Both the position numbers and the translations under genes were made by a program. From the NCBI RefSeq assembly GCF_900129395.1, contig NZ_FQVP01000003.1, forward strand, positions 124,001 to 188,000: a stretch of DNA of 64,000 nucleotides, given 5' to 3'. Source of the stretch: Pseudosulfitobacter pseudonitzschiae (GTDB lineage: Bacteria > Pseudomonadota > Alphaproteobacteria > Rhodobacterales > Rhodobacteraceae). Shown here piece by piece: positions 17,734 to 25,301 of this stretch (position 1 is the stretch's first letter; the number at the start of each line of letters is the position of its first letter). The notes beneath the pieces are model-generated. The model saw only the letters and a program-made list of their open reading frames with translations, did no database searches and was not told the DNA's origin.

Positions 17734-18224
17734 CCCTGCGCCCGTTCGTGCCATGGCCTGACAAACGCCTGCGCACGGCGGCGGCGCCGGTGGACGAGAT
17801 TACTGACGAGATCCACGCCTTGTGGGCCGACATGGTCGAGACGATGGACGCGATGCCCGGAGTCGGGCTGGCTGCGCCACAGATCGGGGTGATGCTGCAA
17901 GTGGCGGTGGTTGATGCCACGCCGGACCGCAGCCGCCGTATCCTTTTGGCGAATCCCACAGTTCTGATGGCCTCGGACGAGGTCGAGGCGGGGACCGAAG
18001 CCTCGCCCAACCTGCCCGGTGTGCACGCCGAGATCGTCCGCCCCAAGGCGGTGACCGTGCGGTTTCTGAACGCCCAGGGCGTGATAGACCGGCGTGATTT
18101 CGAAGGGCTTGAGGCGCGGTCGGCGCAGCATCAGATCGACCATCTGGCCGGGCGGATGTATTTCGACAATCTGGGCCGCGTGAAACGCGATATGCTGATC
18201 CGCAGGGCACGCAAATTGCGTTAG
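17730..18224 (+). CDS. Degenerate peptide deformylase paralogue 3 (probable pseudoenzyme)
   Basis: 164 residues, full-length and in frame. Motif 1 is intact (GVGLAAPQ, 44-51). The metal-binding Cys of motif 2 is gone: EASPNLPG aligns Ser92 with that Cys. In motif 3, QHQIDHLAG, the catalytic Glu is replaced by Gln135, while both His remain. It should bind metal poorly and lack the normal catalytic base. Retention in the operon with an uninterrupted frame suggests a non-catalytic role, for example in substrate or ribosome binding. Ends 27 bases before fmt. Confidence 0.9.
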   Translation: MTLRPFVPWPDKRLRTAAAPVDEITDEIHALWADMVETMDAMPGVGLAAPQIGVMLQVAVVDATPDRSRRILLANPTVLMASDEVEAGTEASPNLPGVHAEIVRPKAVTVRFLNAQGVIDRRDFEGLEARSAQHQIDHLAGRMYFDNLGRVKRDMLIRRARKLR

Positions 18225-18251
18225 CGCCTGCCTGTCAGGAAAGGACACCCT

Positions 18252-19157
18252 ATGCGCATCATCTTTATGGGCACGCCTGATTTCTCGGTGCCGGTGCTGG
18301 ACGCGCTGGTTGACGCCGGTCACGAGATTGCCGCCGTCTATTGCCAGCCGCCGCGTCCTGCGGGGCGGGGCAAGAAGGACCGCCCGACGCCGGTTCACGC
18401 CCGCGTCGAGGCGCTGGGGTTGCAGGTGCGCCATCCGGTGTCGTTGAAATCCGCCGAGGCGCAGGCGGAGTTCGCGGCGTTGCAGGCGGATGTGGCGGTG
18501 GTCGTGGCCTATGGCCTGATCCTGCCGCAAGCGATCCTGGACGCGCCCGCGCGCGGGTGTCTGAACATTCACGCCAGCCTGTTGCCGCGCTGGCGGGGTG
18601 CGGCACCCATTCATCGCGCGATCATGGCGGGGGATGCGGAAACCGGCGTGTGCATCATGCAGATGGAGGCGGGGCTGGACACCGGTCCGGTGCTGCTGCG
18701 CGAGGCCACGCCGATTGGTGCGACCGAGACCACGGCGCAATTGCACGACCGGCTGAGCGCGCTGGGCGCTGCGGCGGTTGTTCGGGCGCTGGGCCAGCTG
18801 GATGAGCTGACGCCGCAGGTGCAGCCCGAGGACGGCGTTACCTATGCCCACAAGATCGACAAGGCCGAGGCGGCGCTGGACTGGTCACGCGATGCGGTCG
18901 AGGTGGACCGGCAAATTCGCGGGCTTTCGCCTTTTCCCGGCGCGTGGTTCGAGCGGGATGGCGTGCGGATCAAGGTGCTGGGCAGCCGTCTGGCCAAGGG
19001 GCAGGGGGCTGCGGGTGTGGTGCTGGATGATGCGCTGACCGTTGCCTGTGGCGTGGGCGCTGTGCAGCTGACCCGCTTGCAAAAGGCCGGGCGCGGGGCG
19101 CAGGATGCAACGGAATTCCTGCGCGGCACCGCCTTGCCCGCAGGCAGCCAGCTTTAG
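18252..19157 (+). CDS. fmt: Methionyl-tRNA formyltransferase
   Basis: 301 residues. Formylates initiator Met-tRNA using 10-formyltetrahydrofolate. N-terminal formyltransferase domain with [14 protein letters not shown], the catalytic motif [17 protein letters not shown] and [12 protein letters not shown]-terminal OB-like domain from about residue 205 ([12 protein letters not shown]). AAAGGACA lies before the ATG. Operon partner of the three deformylase genes. Confidence 0.97.
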   Translation: MRIIFMGTPDFSVPVLDALVDAGHEIAAVYCQPPRPAGRGKKDRPTPVHARVEALGLQVRHPVSLKSAEAQAEFAALQADVAVVVAYGLILPQAILDAPARGCLNIHASLLPRWRGAAPIHRAIMAGDAETGVCIMQMEAGLDTGPVLLREATPIGATETTAQLHDRLSALGAAAVVRALGQLDELTPQVQPEDGVTYAHKIDKAEAALDWSRDAVEVDRQIRGLSPFPGAWFERDGVRIKVLGSRLAKGQGAAGVVLDDALTVACGVGAVQLTRLQKAGRGAQDATEFLRGTALPAGSQL

Positions 19158-19166
19158 GAGCGCGCG

Positions 19167-19403
19167 ATGTTTCCCGTGATGATCGGCACCGTGGTGATTG
19201 CGGGGATCGTTGGCTATGTCTCTGAACGCACGGGGTTTACCCGCAACGGCATCGCGCAAAGCATCATCATCTGCGTGGGTGGGGCGTTCTTGTTCTACTT
19301 TGTGCGGCTGATGTTCGGCTTCGGGTTTTCCAGTCCGGGGCTGAACGCCATCGCGGCCAGCATCGGGGCGTTGATCATTGTCCCGACGCATTGGCGCAGG
19401 TAG
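19167..19403 (+). CDS. Small membrane protein, GlsB/YeaQ-like
   Basis: 78 residues, about three short hydrophobic segments with Gly-rich patches (VVIAGIVGYVSERTG and IAASIGALIIVP). The size and pattern resemble the GlsB/YeaQ/YmgE stress-related membrane proteins, but the match is only by general character. Starts 10 bases after the fmt stop with GGAGCG upstream, so it is probably co-transcribed. Confidence 0.65.
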   Translation: MFPVMIGTVVIAGIVGYVSERTGFTRNGIAQSIIICVGGAFLFYFVRLMFGFGFSSPGLNAIAASIGALIIVPTHWRR

Positions 19404-19451
19404 CAGGCCGGTCCTTTGGGGAAGGTTCTTGAACCAGAGATGTGACCGGGT

Positions 19452-20075
19452 TCAGGATTTTGGCGGGGTCGACCGGTAGGTGGGCAATTGCCAGCCAAAG
19501 GCCAGTGATCCGGCACGCAAGGCCCATGTGACGCCTGCGCCTGCGACAAGGGCGGGCAGGCCGGTGGCGATGTAGGTCGAGGTGAGCCACAGCGCCAGAG
19601 CGCCGCCAAAGGCCGCCGAGACGTAAAGTTCGCCCTGTTTCAGCACCACGGGCACGTCGCCCACCACCACATCGCGCATCAGGCCGCCCATGCAGCCGGT
19701 GATCATGCCCATCAGGATGATGATCGGGGCGGGTGCGCCAAGGTCCAGCGCCACGCCCGCGCCCGCAGGGACCGCGATGGCCAGTGCCAGACTATCCAGC
19801 CACACCAACGTGCGCAGGCGGCTTTCCAGCAGGTGTGCGGTGAAGAACACCACGATGGCCGCCCCACATGCGACGGCGATATAGGTGGGTTGCGCGATCC
19901 AGAAGACCGGATTGCGGTCCAGCAGAACGTCACGCAGGGTGCCGCCGCCCATGGCGGTCAGGCAGGCGATGAACAGGAACCCCACGGGGTCCATCTGGGC
20001 CCGGCTGGCAACCAGCGCGCCGGTCAGGGCAAAGATCATGACCGAGCCGAAATCGAGAAGCGCCAGCCAGCTCAT
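19452..20075 (-). CDS. Trimeric intracellular cation channel family protein (UPF0126/YadS)
   Basis: 207 residues, seven hydrophobic segments, in two repeats each carrying the family motif: GGGTLRDVLL and GGLMRDVVVGDVP. Bacterial TRIC proteins form homotrimeric K+/cation channels in the inner membrane. The ATG overlaps the stop of the preceding Nudix-like gene (ATGA), last member of a minus-strand chain of overlapping genes. Confidence 0.9.
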   Translation of the reverse strand: MSWLALLDFGSVMIFALTGALVASRAQMDPVGFLFIACLTAMGGGTLRDVLLDRNPVFWIAQPTYIAVACGAAIVVFFTAHLLESRLRTLVWLDSLALAIAVPAGAGVALDLGAPAPIIILMGMITGCMGGLMRDVVVGDVPVVLKQGELYVSAAFGGALALWLTSTYIATGLPALVAGAGVTWALRAGSLAFGWQLPTYRSTPPKS

Positions 20076-20461
20076 AGCGCGGCCCTGATCCAGTCGATAG
20101 CGCGGTCGTGGGGCGCGGTCAGGCCGTCGGGCAATGTGTCGTCCAGCGCCAGCCAGCCAAAGCGTTGCAGGGTGCCGTCGGGGCCCGCGTTCTGCCATTG
20201 GGCGCGCACGGGCGGGACCGTGCGGCACAGGGCGAAATGCCAGCGTTCGCCCGCAACGATGTCGTCAGAGGTTCCAAGAAGCAGCGCGGCGCGTGTTTCC
20301 AGCCCGCCGATGGCATAAAGCGCCTGTGCGGCTGTGTTCTCGGGGCGGGCATTGGGGGCGATTTCGGCGTGAACCAATGCAATTTGCGGGTGGGTTGCGA
20401 TAGCCAGACGGCGCGGTGCCCCATCCGGGTGCAGGGCGACGGGGCAGGCGACCAGCCTCAT
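20072..20461 (-). CDS. Nudix-fold-like protein lacking an intact Nudix box
   Basis: 129 residues starting [12 protein letters not shown] at an ATG that overlaps the rnhA stop (ATGA). The beta-strand pattern and the [24 protein letters not shown] stretch sit where a Nudix domain has its helix. The catalytic REXXEE pattern is absent, and [15 protein letters not shown] resembles a late Nudix strand. Probable Nudix-fold protein without pyrophosphatase activity; assignment is by layout and moderate. Confidence 0.6.
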   Translation of the reverse strand: MRLVACPVALHPDGAPRRLAIATHPQIALVHAEIAPNARPENTAAQALYAIGGLETRAALLLGTSDDIVAGERWHFALCRTVPPVRAQWQNAGPDGTLQRFGWLALDDTLPDGLTAPHDRAIDWIRAAL

Positions 20462-20919
20462 TTCGACTTGGTCTTGAAGGGGGCCATGCCCGCGCGCGCC
20501 AGCGCATCGGCGCGCTCGTTCTCGGGGTGGCCTGCGTGGCCCTTGACCCATTTCCAGGTCACGTCGTGGCGGGCCTGTGCCTGATCCAGACGCTGCCACA
20601 GTTCGGCATTGGCCACGGGTTTCTTTGCCGCGTTCTTCCAGCCGTTTTTCTTCCAGCCGAAGATCCACGCGGTGATGCCATTTTTGACATAGTTGCTGTC
20701 GGTCACCACGGTGATCTTGCTGGGCCGCTCAAGCGCTTCAAGCGCGTTGATCGCGGCCAGCAGTTCCATGCGGTTGTTGGTGGTGGCCGCCTCGCCGCCT
20801 TTCAGCTCGCGCTGTTTGACGACCGCGCCATTGTCCATTGCGAGCATCAGCGCGCCCCAGCCGCCCGGGCCGGGATTGCCGCTGCACGCGCCATCGGTAT
20901 ATGCAAATAAATCAGCCAT
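20458..20919 (-). CDS. rnhA: Ribonuclease HI
   Basis: 153 residues. Degrades RNA in RNA-DNA hybrids. The catalytic acids are seen in [16 protein letters not shown] (Asp), NRMELLAAI (Glu), [11 protein letters not shown] (Asp) and [10 protein letters not shown] (Asp), with the basic handle [12 protein letters not shown]. The start ATG was chosen for the canonical [11 protein letters not shown] beginning; it overlaps the methyltransferase end by 8 bases. Confidence 0.97.
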   Translation of the reverse strand: MADLFAYTDGACSGNPGPGGWGALMLAMDNGAVVKQRELKGGEAATTNNRMELLAAINALEALERPSKITVVTDSNYVKNGITAWIFGWKKNGWKNAAKKPVANAELWQRLDQAQARHDVTWKWVKGHAGHPENERADALARAGMAPFKTKSK

Positions 20920-21487
20920 GAGCGCGCAGACATAGCCAGTCAGCATAGGTGCCGTCCAGCCCCTTGTCGCGCCCATATGCGCGGGCATCGATGCTAAACC
21001 CCGCGTCGGTCAGTAGGCGGGCCAGTTCGGGTTCGGAATAATAGGTGTAGAGCCTGCCGATGCTGTCGCGGGCGGCGCCGGTGCCCAGTTTCATGCCGAT
21101 GTGGAACAGGCCGCCCGGGCGCAAAGCCGCCTTGATCGCGGACAGGTGGCGCGGCATGTCGGCTCGCGGGGCGTGCAGCAGGCTGAAGTTGGCCCAGATG
21201 CCGTCGTAGGTGCCGCTGATGTCGTCAAAGGTGCCAAGTCGGGCGGTCACGCCGGGGTGGCGGGCGGCCATTGCCACCATTTCGGGCACGGCATCCATGG
21301 CCGTCACGTCGAAGCCTGCGCGTGCGATGCGTCCCGCAGCCCGTCCCGGCCCACAGCCCAGATCCAGCACGCGGCCCGTGCCAAGGGCGACCATGAAGTC
21401 GCTTAGCTGCGGGTCATCGTAATCAGTCATGATGGCATAATCGGCAGCCTTGGCCGCGTAGACATCCAGTGTGGCCTTGTCGCTCAT
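20912..21487 (-). CDS. Class I SAM-dependent methyltransferase
   Basis: 191 residues. SAM-binding motif I is [13 protein letters not shown], motif [13 protein letters not shown], and [16 protein letters not shown] is the usual post-II segment. Small-molecule or unspecified methyltransferase; the substrate cannot be deduced. The ATG overlaps the DUF3429 stop (ATGA) and the 3' end overlaps rnhA by 8 bases. Confidence 0.88.
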   Translation of the reverse strand: MSDKATLDVYAAKAADYAIMTDYDDPQLSDFMVALGTGRVLDLGCGPGRAAGRIARAGFDVTAMDAVPEMVAMAARHPGVTARLGTFDDISGTYDGIWANFSLLHAPRADMPRHLSAIKAALRPGGLFHIGMKLGTGAARDSIGRLYTYYSEPELARLLTDAGFSIDARAYGRDKGLDGTYADWLCLRAHG

Positions 21488-21936
21488 GCAAATATTCCGA
21501 TGGCCAGACAGATCAGCACGACAGCGGTCAGAAGCACCCTCAGGTGCATCCACCAGACCGGTGCGAGGCCCCAGCGCCAGAAGGCAAAGTCGAGCAGCAA
21601 CAGGCCCGCAAAACCCACCATCAGGTTCAACCCCGCCGCCTCGGGTCCGTTGCCGGTCATGACAAAGGCCCAGAGGGCCGGGATCACAGACAGCGCATAG
21701 CCGGTGGCGGCCTGCGCCCCTTGGGTCTTGGTGGCGAAACCCCACAACACGCCGGACATGAACGACAGGATCACCGCGCCGTAAAACAGCTGCACGTAAG
21801 GGCCGACAAAGCGAGAGCCCAAGGTGCGGATGCACCAGTCGGCCAGATCGGGGCTGAGAACCGTGGCGGCGCCCCAGACAAAGGGCAGCAGGCCCAGAAG
21901 GCCCAGGACCAGAGGTGCGCGGGGGATCGTGTTCAT
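21484..21936 (-). CDS. DUF3429 family membrane protein
   Basis: 150 residues with five hydrophobic segments. PRAPLVLGLLGLLPFVWGA at the N-terminus, the FYGAVILSFMSGVLWGFA segment and LDFAFWRWGLAPVWWMHLR near the end match the DUF3429 pattern. Function unknown. First gene of an overlapping minus-strand chain that runs through the methyltransferase, rnhA and Nudix-like genes to the TRIC gene. Confidence 0.8.
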   Translation of the reverse strand: MNTIPRAPLVLGLLGLLPFVWGAATVLSPDLADWCIRTLGSRFVGPYVQLFYGAVILSFMSGVLWGFATKTQGAQAATGYALSVIPALWAFVMTGNGPEAAGLNLMVGFAGLLLLDFAFWRWGLAPVWWMHLRVLLTAVVLICLAIGIFA

Positions 21937-21964
21937 GGTGGGCGTGTCCTGTCAGGTGGTCGTC

Positions 21965-22360
21965 TTAGTGGCCGTCCCAGACCAATTCCATGCGCAGGCC
22001 ACCCGGTTCGGTGAACATCATGTGCTGGCGGGGGCCGTCGCCCATCTGTTCGGGCATGAACTCGACGTTCACACCCGGCCAGCCGGCGACCAGTTCGGCG
22101 GTGTCCTGCAGGTGTGTCTGATCCTGAACCGACAGCGCCAGATGATGCAGGCCGATCTGGGTGTGCCGGTCAAAGTCGCGGGCCTCTGCATCGGCCTGCC
22201 ACAGGGTCAGGCGCAAGTTGCCATCGGTCACGGTTGTGCGCGGATAGGAAAAGTCCTGGGCGGTTTGCAGCCAGCCCAGGCATTTGACGAAAAAGCCGGT
22301 GGTGGTGTCCAGATCGCGTACGGTCAGGCCAAGATGGTTCAGGCCGGTGGTCTTTGTCAT
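21965..22360 (-). CDS. VOC-family (glyoxalase/dioxygenase fold) protein
   Basis: 131 residues. One VOC module: LNHLGLTVRDLDTTTGFF at the start, LHHLALSVQD in the middle and FTEPGGLRMELVWDGH at the end, with metal ligands expected at His9, His72 and Glu126. Members are lyases, dioxygenases or resistance proteins; no substrate evident. GAGGAGG precedes the ATG; 10 bases separate it from ispH, so co-transcription is likely. Confidence 0.88.
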   Translation of the reverse strand: MTKTTGLNHLGLTVRDLDTTTGFFVKCLGWLQTAQDFSYPRTTVTDGNLRLTLWQADAEARDFDRHTQIGLHHLALSVQDQTHLQDTAELVAGWPGVNVEFMPEQMGDGPRQHMMFTEPGGLRMELVWDGH

Positions 22361-22370
22361 GGGAACCTCC

Positions 22371-23324
22371 TCAGGCGGTGGCGCGTAGCACGCGGGGCAC
22401 TTTGAATTCGACGTGTTCCACGGCGGTTTCGACCAGTTCCGTGGTCACGTCGAAGCGGGCTTTGAGCGCGTCGATGACTTCGTTGATCAGCACCTCGGGG
22501 GCGGAGGCCCCAGCGGTCACGCCGATCGAGGTGATGCCTTCCAGGCTGCGCCAGTCGATGTCGGCGGCGCGCTGGACCAGTTGGGCATAGTCGCAGCCGG
22601 CACGTGCGCCCACCTCGACCAGACGGCGCGAGTTGGACGAGTTCGGCGCGCCCACCACCAGCATGGCGTCGCATTTGGGCGCGATGGCTTTCACCGCTTC
22701 CTGGCGGTTGGTGGTGGCGTAACAGATATCTTCCTTGTGCGGACCCACGATGCCCGGAAACCGTGCCTTGAGTGCGGCCACGATGTCGGCGGTGTCATCC
22801 ACGCTCAGCGTTGTCTGGGTGACGTAGGCCAGTTGCGTGGGGTCGCGGACTTCGACCTGCGCGACGTCATCGGGCGTTTCGACCAACAACACTTCGCCTT
22901 CGGGCAATTGGCCCATGGTACCGATCGTTTCGGGGTGCCCGGCATGACCGATCATGATCATCTGCAGGCCAGCCTCGGAATGGCGCTGCGCCTCGATGTG
23001 GACCTTGCTGACCAGCGGGCAGGTGGCATCGACGTAGACCATTTGGCGACCCTCGGCGGCGGCGGGGATCGCCTTGGGCACGCCATGGGCGGAAAAGATC
23101 ACGGGACGGTCGTCGGGGCATTCGTCCAGTTCCTCGACAAAAACCGCACCCTTGTCGCGCAGCCCGTCGACGACAAAGCGGTTGTGCACGATTTCGTGGC
23201 GCACATAGACCGGCGCGCCCCACTTCTCGAGGGCCATTTCGACAATCTTGATGGCGCGGTCCACGCCTGCGCAGAACCCGCGCGGGGCGGCAAGATACAG
23301 GGTCAGGGGCGGTTTGGACGGCAT
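22371..23324 (-). CDS. ispH: 4-hydroxy-3-methylbut-2-enyl diphosphate reductase
   Basis: 317 residues from the ATG giving [20 protein letters not shown]. Last step of the MEP isoprenoid pathway, producing IPP and DMAPP. The three Cys ligands of the iron-sulfur cluster lie in [20 protein letters not shown] and [11 protein letters not shown]; the conserved His and Glu are in FSAHGVPKA and [10 protein letters not shown]. The frame is open for 24 codons upstream but without similarity. Confidence 0.97.
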   Translation of the reverse strand: MPSKPPLTLYLAAPRGFCAGVDRAIKIVEMALEKWGAPVYVRHEIVHNRFVVDGLRDKGAVFVEELDECPDDRPVIFSAHGVPKAIPAAAEGRQMVYVDATCPLVSKVHIEAQRHSEAGLQMIMIGHAGHPETIGTMGQLPEGEVLLVETPDDVAQVEVRDPTQLAYVTQTTLSVDDTADIVAALKARFPGIVGPHKEDICYATTNRQEAVKAIAPKCDAMLVVGAPNSSNSRRLVEVGARAGCDYAQLVQRAADIDWRSLEGITSIGVTAGASAPEVLINEVIDALKARFDVTTELVETAVEHVEFKVPRVLRATA

Positions 23325-23448
23325 GACAGGCTCCGGGGTGGTGATATGTGACAGGTAGGTCGTCAGGCGGGCGGCGTAAACCCTGTGGGCCTCCACACAT
23401 GGCGTTTCGGCCGATCAAATCTGTCTGAGTCCGGCAGAGGTCTGTCAC

Positions 23449-23486
23449 CAAAAAAAACCGGGCCTTCGAGAGGGAAGGCCCGGTTT
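23449..23486 (-). terminator. Strong terminator after the NYN-domain gene
   Basis: Perfect 12-base stem AAACCGGGCCTT / AAGGCCCGGTTT with an 8-base loop. On the minus strand it is followed by eight T. It lies between the NYN gene stop (23538) and the ispH start (23324), isolating the two. Confidence 0.92.
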
Positions 23487-23537
23487 GATGGTTTGCTGGG
23501 GCTGCGCAATGCGCCTGGGATGTGCAGCCCGTCGGGG

Positions 23538-24113
23538 TTAGCGTTCGTTCGCAACCGCGCTGGGACGCTGTGCCATGTCCTCTTCGCGGGGCGGACGGCC
23601 GATCACGTCCTTCAGTTCCTCCAACTCGATAAAGTTGTCGGCCTGACGCCGCAGGTCGTCCGAGATCATCGGGGGCTGGCTGCGGATCGTGGACACAACC
23701 GAGACTCGTACGCCTTGACGTTGCAAGCTTTCGATCAGCGGGCGAAAATCCCCGTCGCCCGAAAACAGAACGATGTGATCCACACGCGGAGCAAGCTCCA
23801 TTGCGTCGACTGCCAATTCGATGTCCATGTTGCCCTTGACCTTACGGCGGCCCATGGAATCGGTGTATTCCTTGGCTGGCTTCGTGACCATGGTGAAGCC
23901 GTTGTAGTTCAGCCAATCAACCAGAGGGCGAATTGGCGAGTATTCGTCATTTTCCAGAAGCGCAGTGTAGTAAAATGCGCGGAGGAGCTTGCCGCGACGC
24001 ATGAACTCTTGACGTAACAATTTGTAGTCGATGTCGAAACCTAATGCTTTCGCTGCGGCATACAAATTGGATCCGTCGATGAACAGCGCGAGCCGTTCGT
24101 CCTTATAAAACAT
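23538..24113 (-). CDS. NYN-domain (LabA/DUF88) protein, putative RNase
   Basis: 191 residues. PIN-like NYN fold with ALFIDGSNLYAAAKALGF at the N-terminus, KVKGNMDIELAVDAM and HIVLFSGDGDFRPLIESLQRQG carrying the Asp residues that would hold Mg2+. The C-terminal 30 residues are charged and probably disordered. NYN proteins are usually RNA-processing nucleases; the target is unknown. GAAAGGACG precedes the ATG. Divergent from folK, with a strong terminator after its stop. Confidence 0.88.
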   Translation of the reverse strand: MFYKDERLALFIDGSNLYAAAKALGFDIDYKLLRQEFMRRGKLLRAFYYTALLENDEYSPIRPLVDWLNYNGFTMVTKPAKEYTDSMGRRKVKGNMDIELAVDAMELAPRVDHIVLFSGDGDFRPLIESLQRQGVRVSVVSTIRSQPPMISDDLRRQADNFIELEELKDVIGRPPREEDMAQRPSAVANER

Positions 24114-24190
24114 GAAACGTCCTTTCGAAAACGCCCCGCCTGCCTGTTTCCGTGAGTGTGTTGGTGAATTAAGACAGAGCGTACCGGGCG

Positions 24191-24204
24191 AAAATATGTA
24201 TTTT
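24191..24204. promoter_or_regulatory. AT-rich palindrome in the NYN/folK divergent region
   Basis: AAAATA-TG-TATTTT, a perfect 14-base palindrome, 48 bases before the folK ATG and 78 before the NYN start. It may be a promoter element or an operator; the rest of the 138-base gap shows nothing further I can name. Confidence 0.3.
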
Positions 24205-24251
24205 TAATTATGCTGCAAGCCATGCAGGCGGTCAAAAGGGACGTTGAGTTG

Positions 24252-24818
24252 ATGCAATTCCGGTCAGATATACTGATTGCCGTGGGGTCAAATCAGCGGT
24301 CTTTCGCCGGAACGCCGGAAGAAACGCTGAAAACTGCCTATGTGCAGCTGGAAAAGGCGGGCGGGGTGATTCGCAACGCCAGCCCGTTTTATGCGACGCC
24401 GTGCTTTCCTGCAGGCGCCGGGCCGGATTATGTCAATGCGGCACTCTCCTTAAAGTGGAATTCTACCCCAGGTGATATTATCTCAGCGTTACATCGGATC
24501 GAGGCCGAGCTGGGGCGGGAGCGGGTGCAACGATGGGGGCAGCGCACGGTCGACCTGGACCTGATTGCCGTCGGGGATCAGGTGTTGCCGGACCGTGAAA
24601 CCTATGCCCGCTGGCGCGAACTGCCGCTTGCGCAGCAGATGAAAGAGACCCCTGACCAGCTGATCCTGCCGCATCCGCGAATGCATGAACGCGCCTTTGT
24701 GCTGGTGCCGCTGGCGGATGTGGCACCCGACTGGGTGCATCCGGTGACAGGGCAGACTGTGGTACAGATGCGCGACGCGCTGGACCCTGCGCTTCGGGCC
24801 GAGGTCGTGCCGTTGTAA
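24252..24818 (+). CDS. folK: 2-amino-4-hydroxy-6-hydroxymethyldihydropteridine diphosphokinase
   Basis: 188 residues from the ATG giving [15 protein letters not shown], with AAAGGGA upstream at a wide spacing; an ATG at 24210 is in frame too. Pyrophosphorylates the pterin precursor of folate. Signature [14 protein letters not shown] supplies the two Mg2+-binding Asp; [22 protein letters not shown] is the usual C-terminal motif. Confidence 0.95.
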   Translation: MQFRSDILIAVGSNQRSFAGTPEETLKTAYVQLEKAGGVIRNASPFYATPCFPAGAGPDYVNAALSLKWNSTPGDIISALHRIEAELGRERVQRWGQRTVDLDLIAVGDQVLPDRETYARWRELPLAQQMKETPDQLILPHPRMHERAFVLVPLADVAPDWVHPVTGQTVVQMRDALDPALRAEVVPL

Positions 24819-24855
24819 CACGCGGCGCTGCGTCGCTTTGGCGCTTGTTTTCGCC

Positions 24856-24884
24856 TTGTCATCAGGGCCGGAAGCGCCTAAATA
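24856..24884 (+). promoter_or_regulatory. Candidate housekeeping promoter of rpoZ
   Basis: TTGTCA, 17 bases, then TAAATA, ending 40 bases before the rpoZ ATG. The -35 matches well and the -10 only partly. Confidence 0.3.
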
Positions 24885-24924
24885 CACGTCTTCTGATGTT
24901 ATTGTCCGATGCAGGAGCACCCAA

Positions 24925-25281
24925 ATGGCCCGCGTAACAGTCGAAGACTGCGTAGATAAGGTTCCAAACCGCTTTGAACTGGTGATGCTTGCCGCACACC
25001 GGGCGCGCGAAATTTCGGCGGGCTCCGCTGTCACTGTCGACCGTGACAACGACAAGAACCCTGTCGTGTCCCTGCGCGAGATCGCAGAGGAAACCCAAGG
25101 TGCCGATGACCTGCGCGAGCGGATGATCGAAAGCAACCAGAACCAGATCGAAATCGACGAGCCGGAAGAAGACGCAATGGCGCTTTTGATGGGTCAGGAA
25201 ACAGCTGACAAGCCCGACGAAGACAGCATGACCGAAGAAATGCTGCTGCGTCAGTTGATGGCGGCTCAGGGGCAAGGCTAA
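24925..25281 (+). CDS. rpoZ: RNA polymerase omega subunit
   Basis: 118 residues from the ATG preceded by [37 protein letters not shown] is the conserved omega N-terminus that folds around the C-terminal tail of beta-prime. The C-terminal half is acidic and variable. In many bacteria rpoZ precedes the (p)ppGpp synthase gene, as here with rsh 20 bases downstream, and omega is part of a ppGpp-binding site. Confidence 0.96.
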   Translation: MARVTVEDCVDKVPNRFELVMLAAHRAREISAGSAVTVDRDNDKNPVVSLREIAEETQGADDLRERMIESNQNQIEIDEPEEDAMALLMGQETADKPDEDSMTEEMLLRQLMAAQGQG

Positions 25282-25301
25282 CGCCTTAAGGTGCGGACCA
25301 A

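Noticed and set aside
17730-18224. Third deformylase as an ordinary pseudogene
   Set aside because: The frame is intact, overlaps its neighbour normally and has family length; it is called a pseudoenzyme rather than a broken gene.
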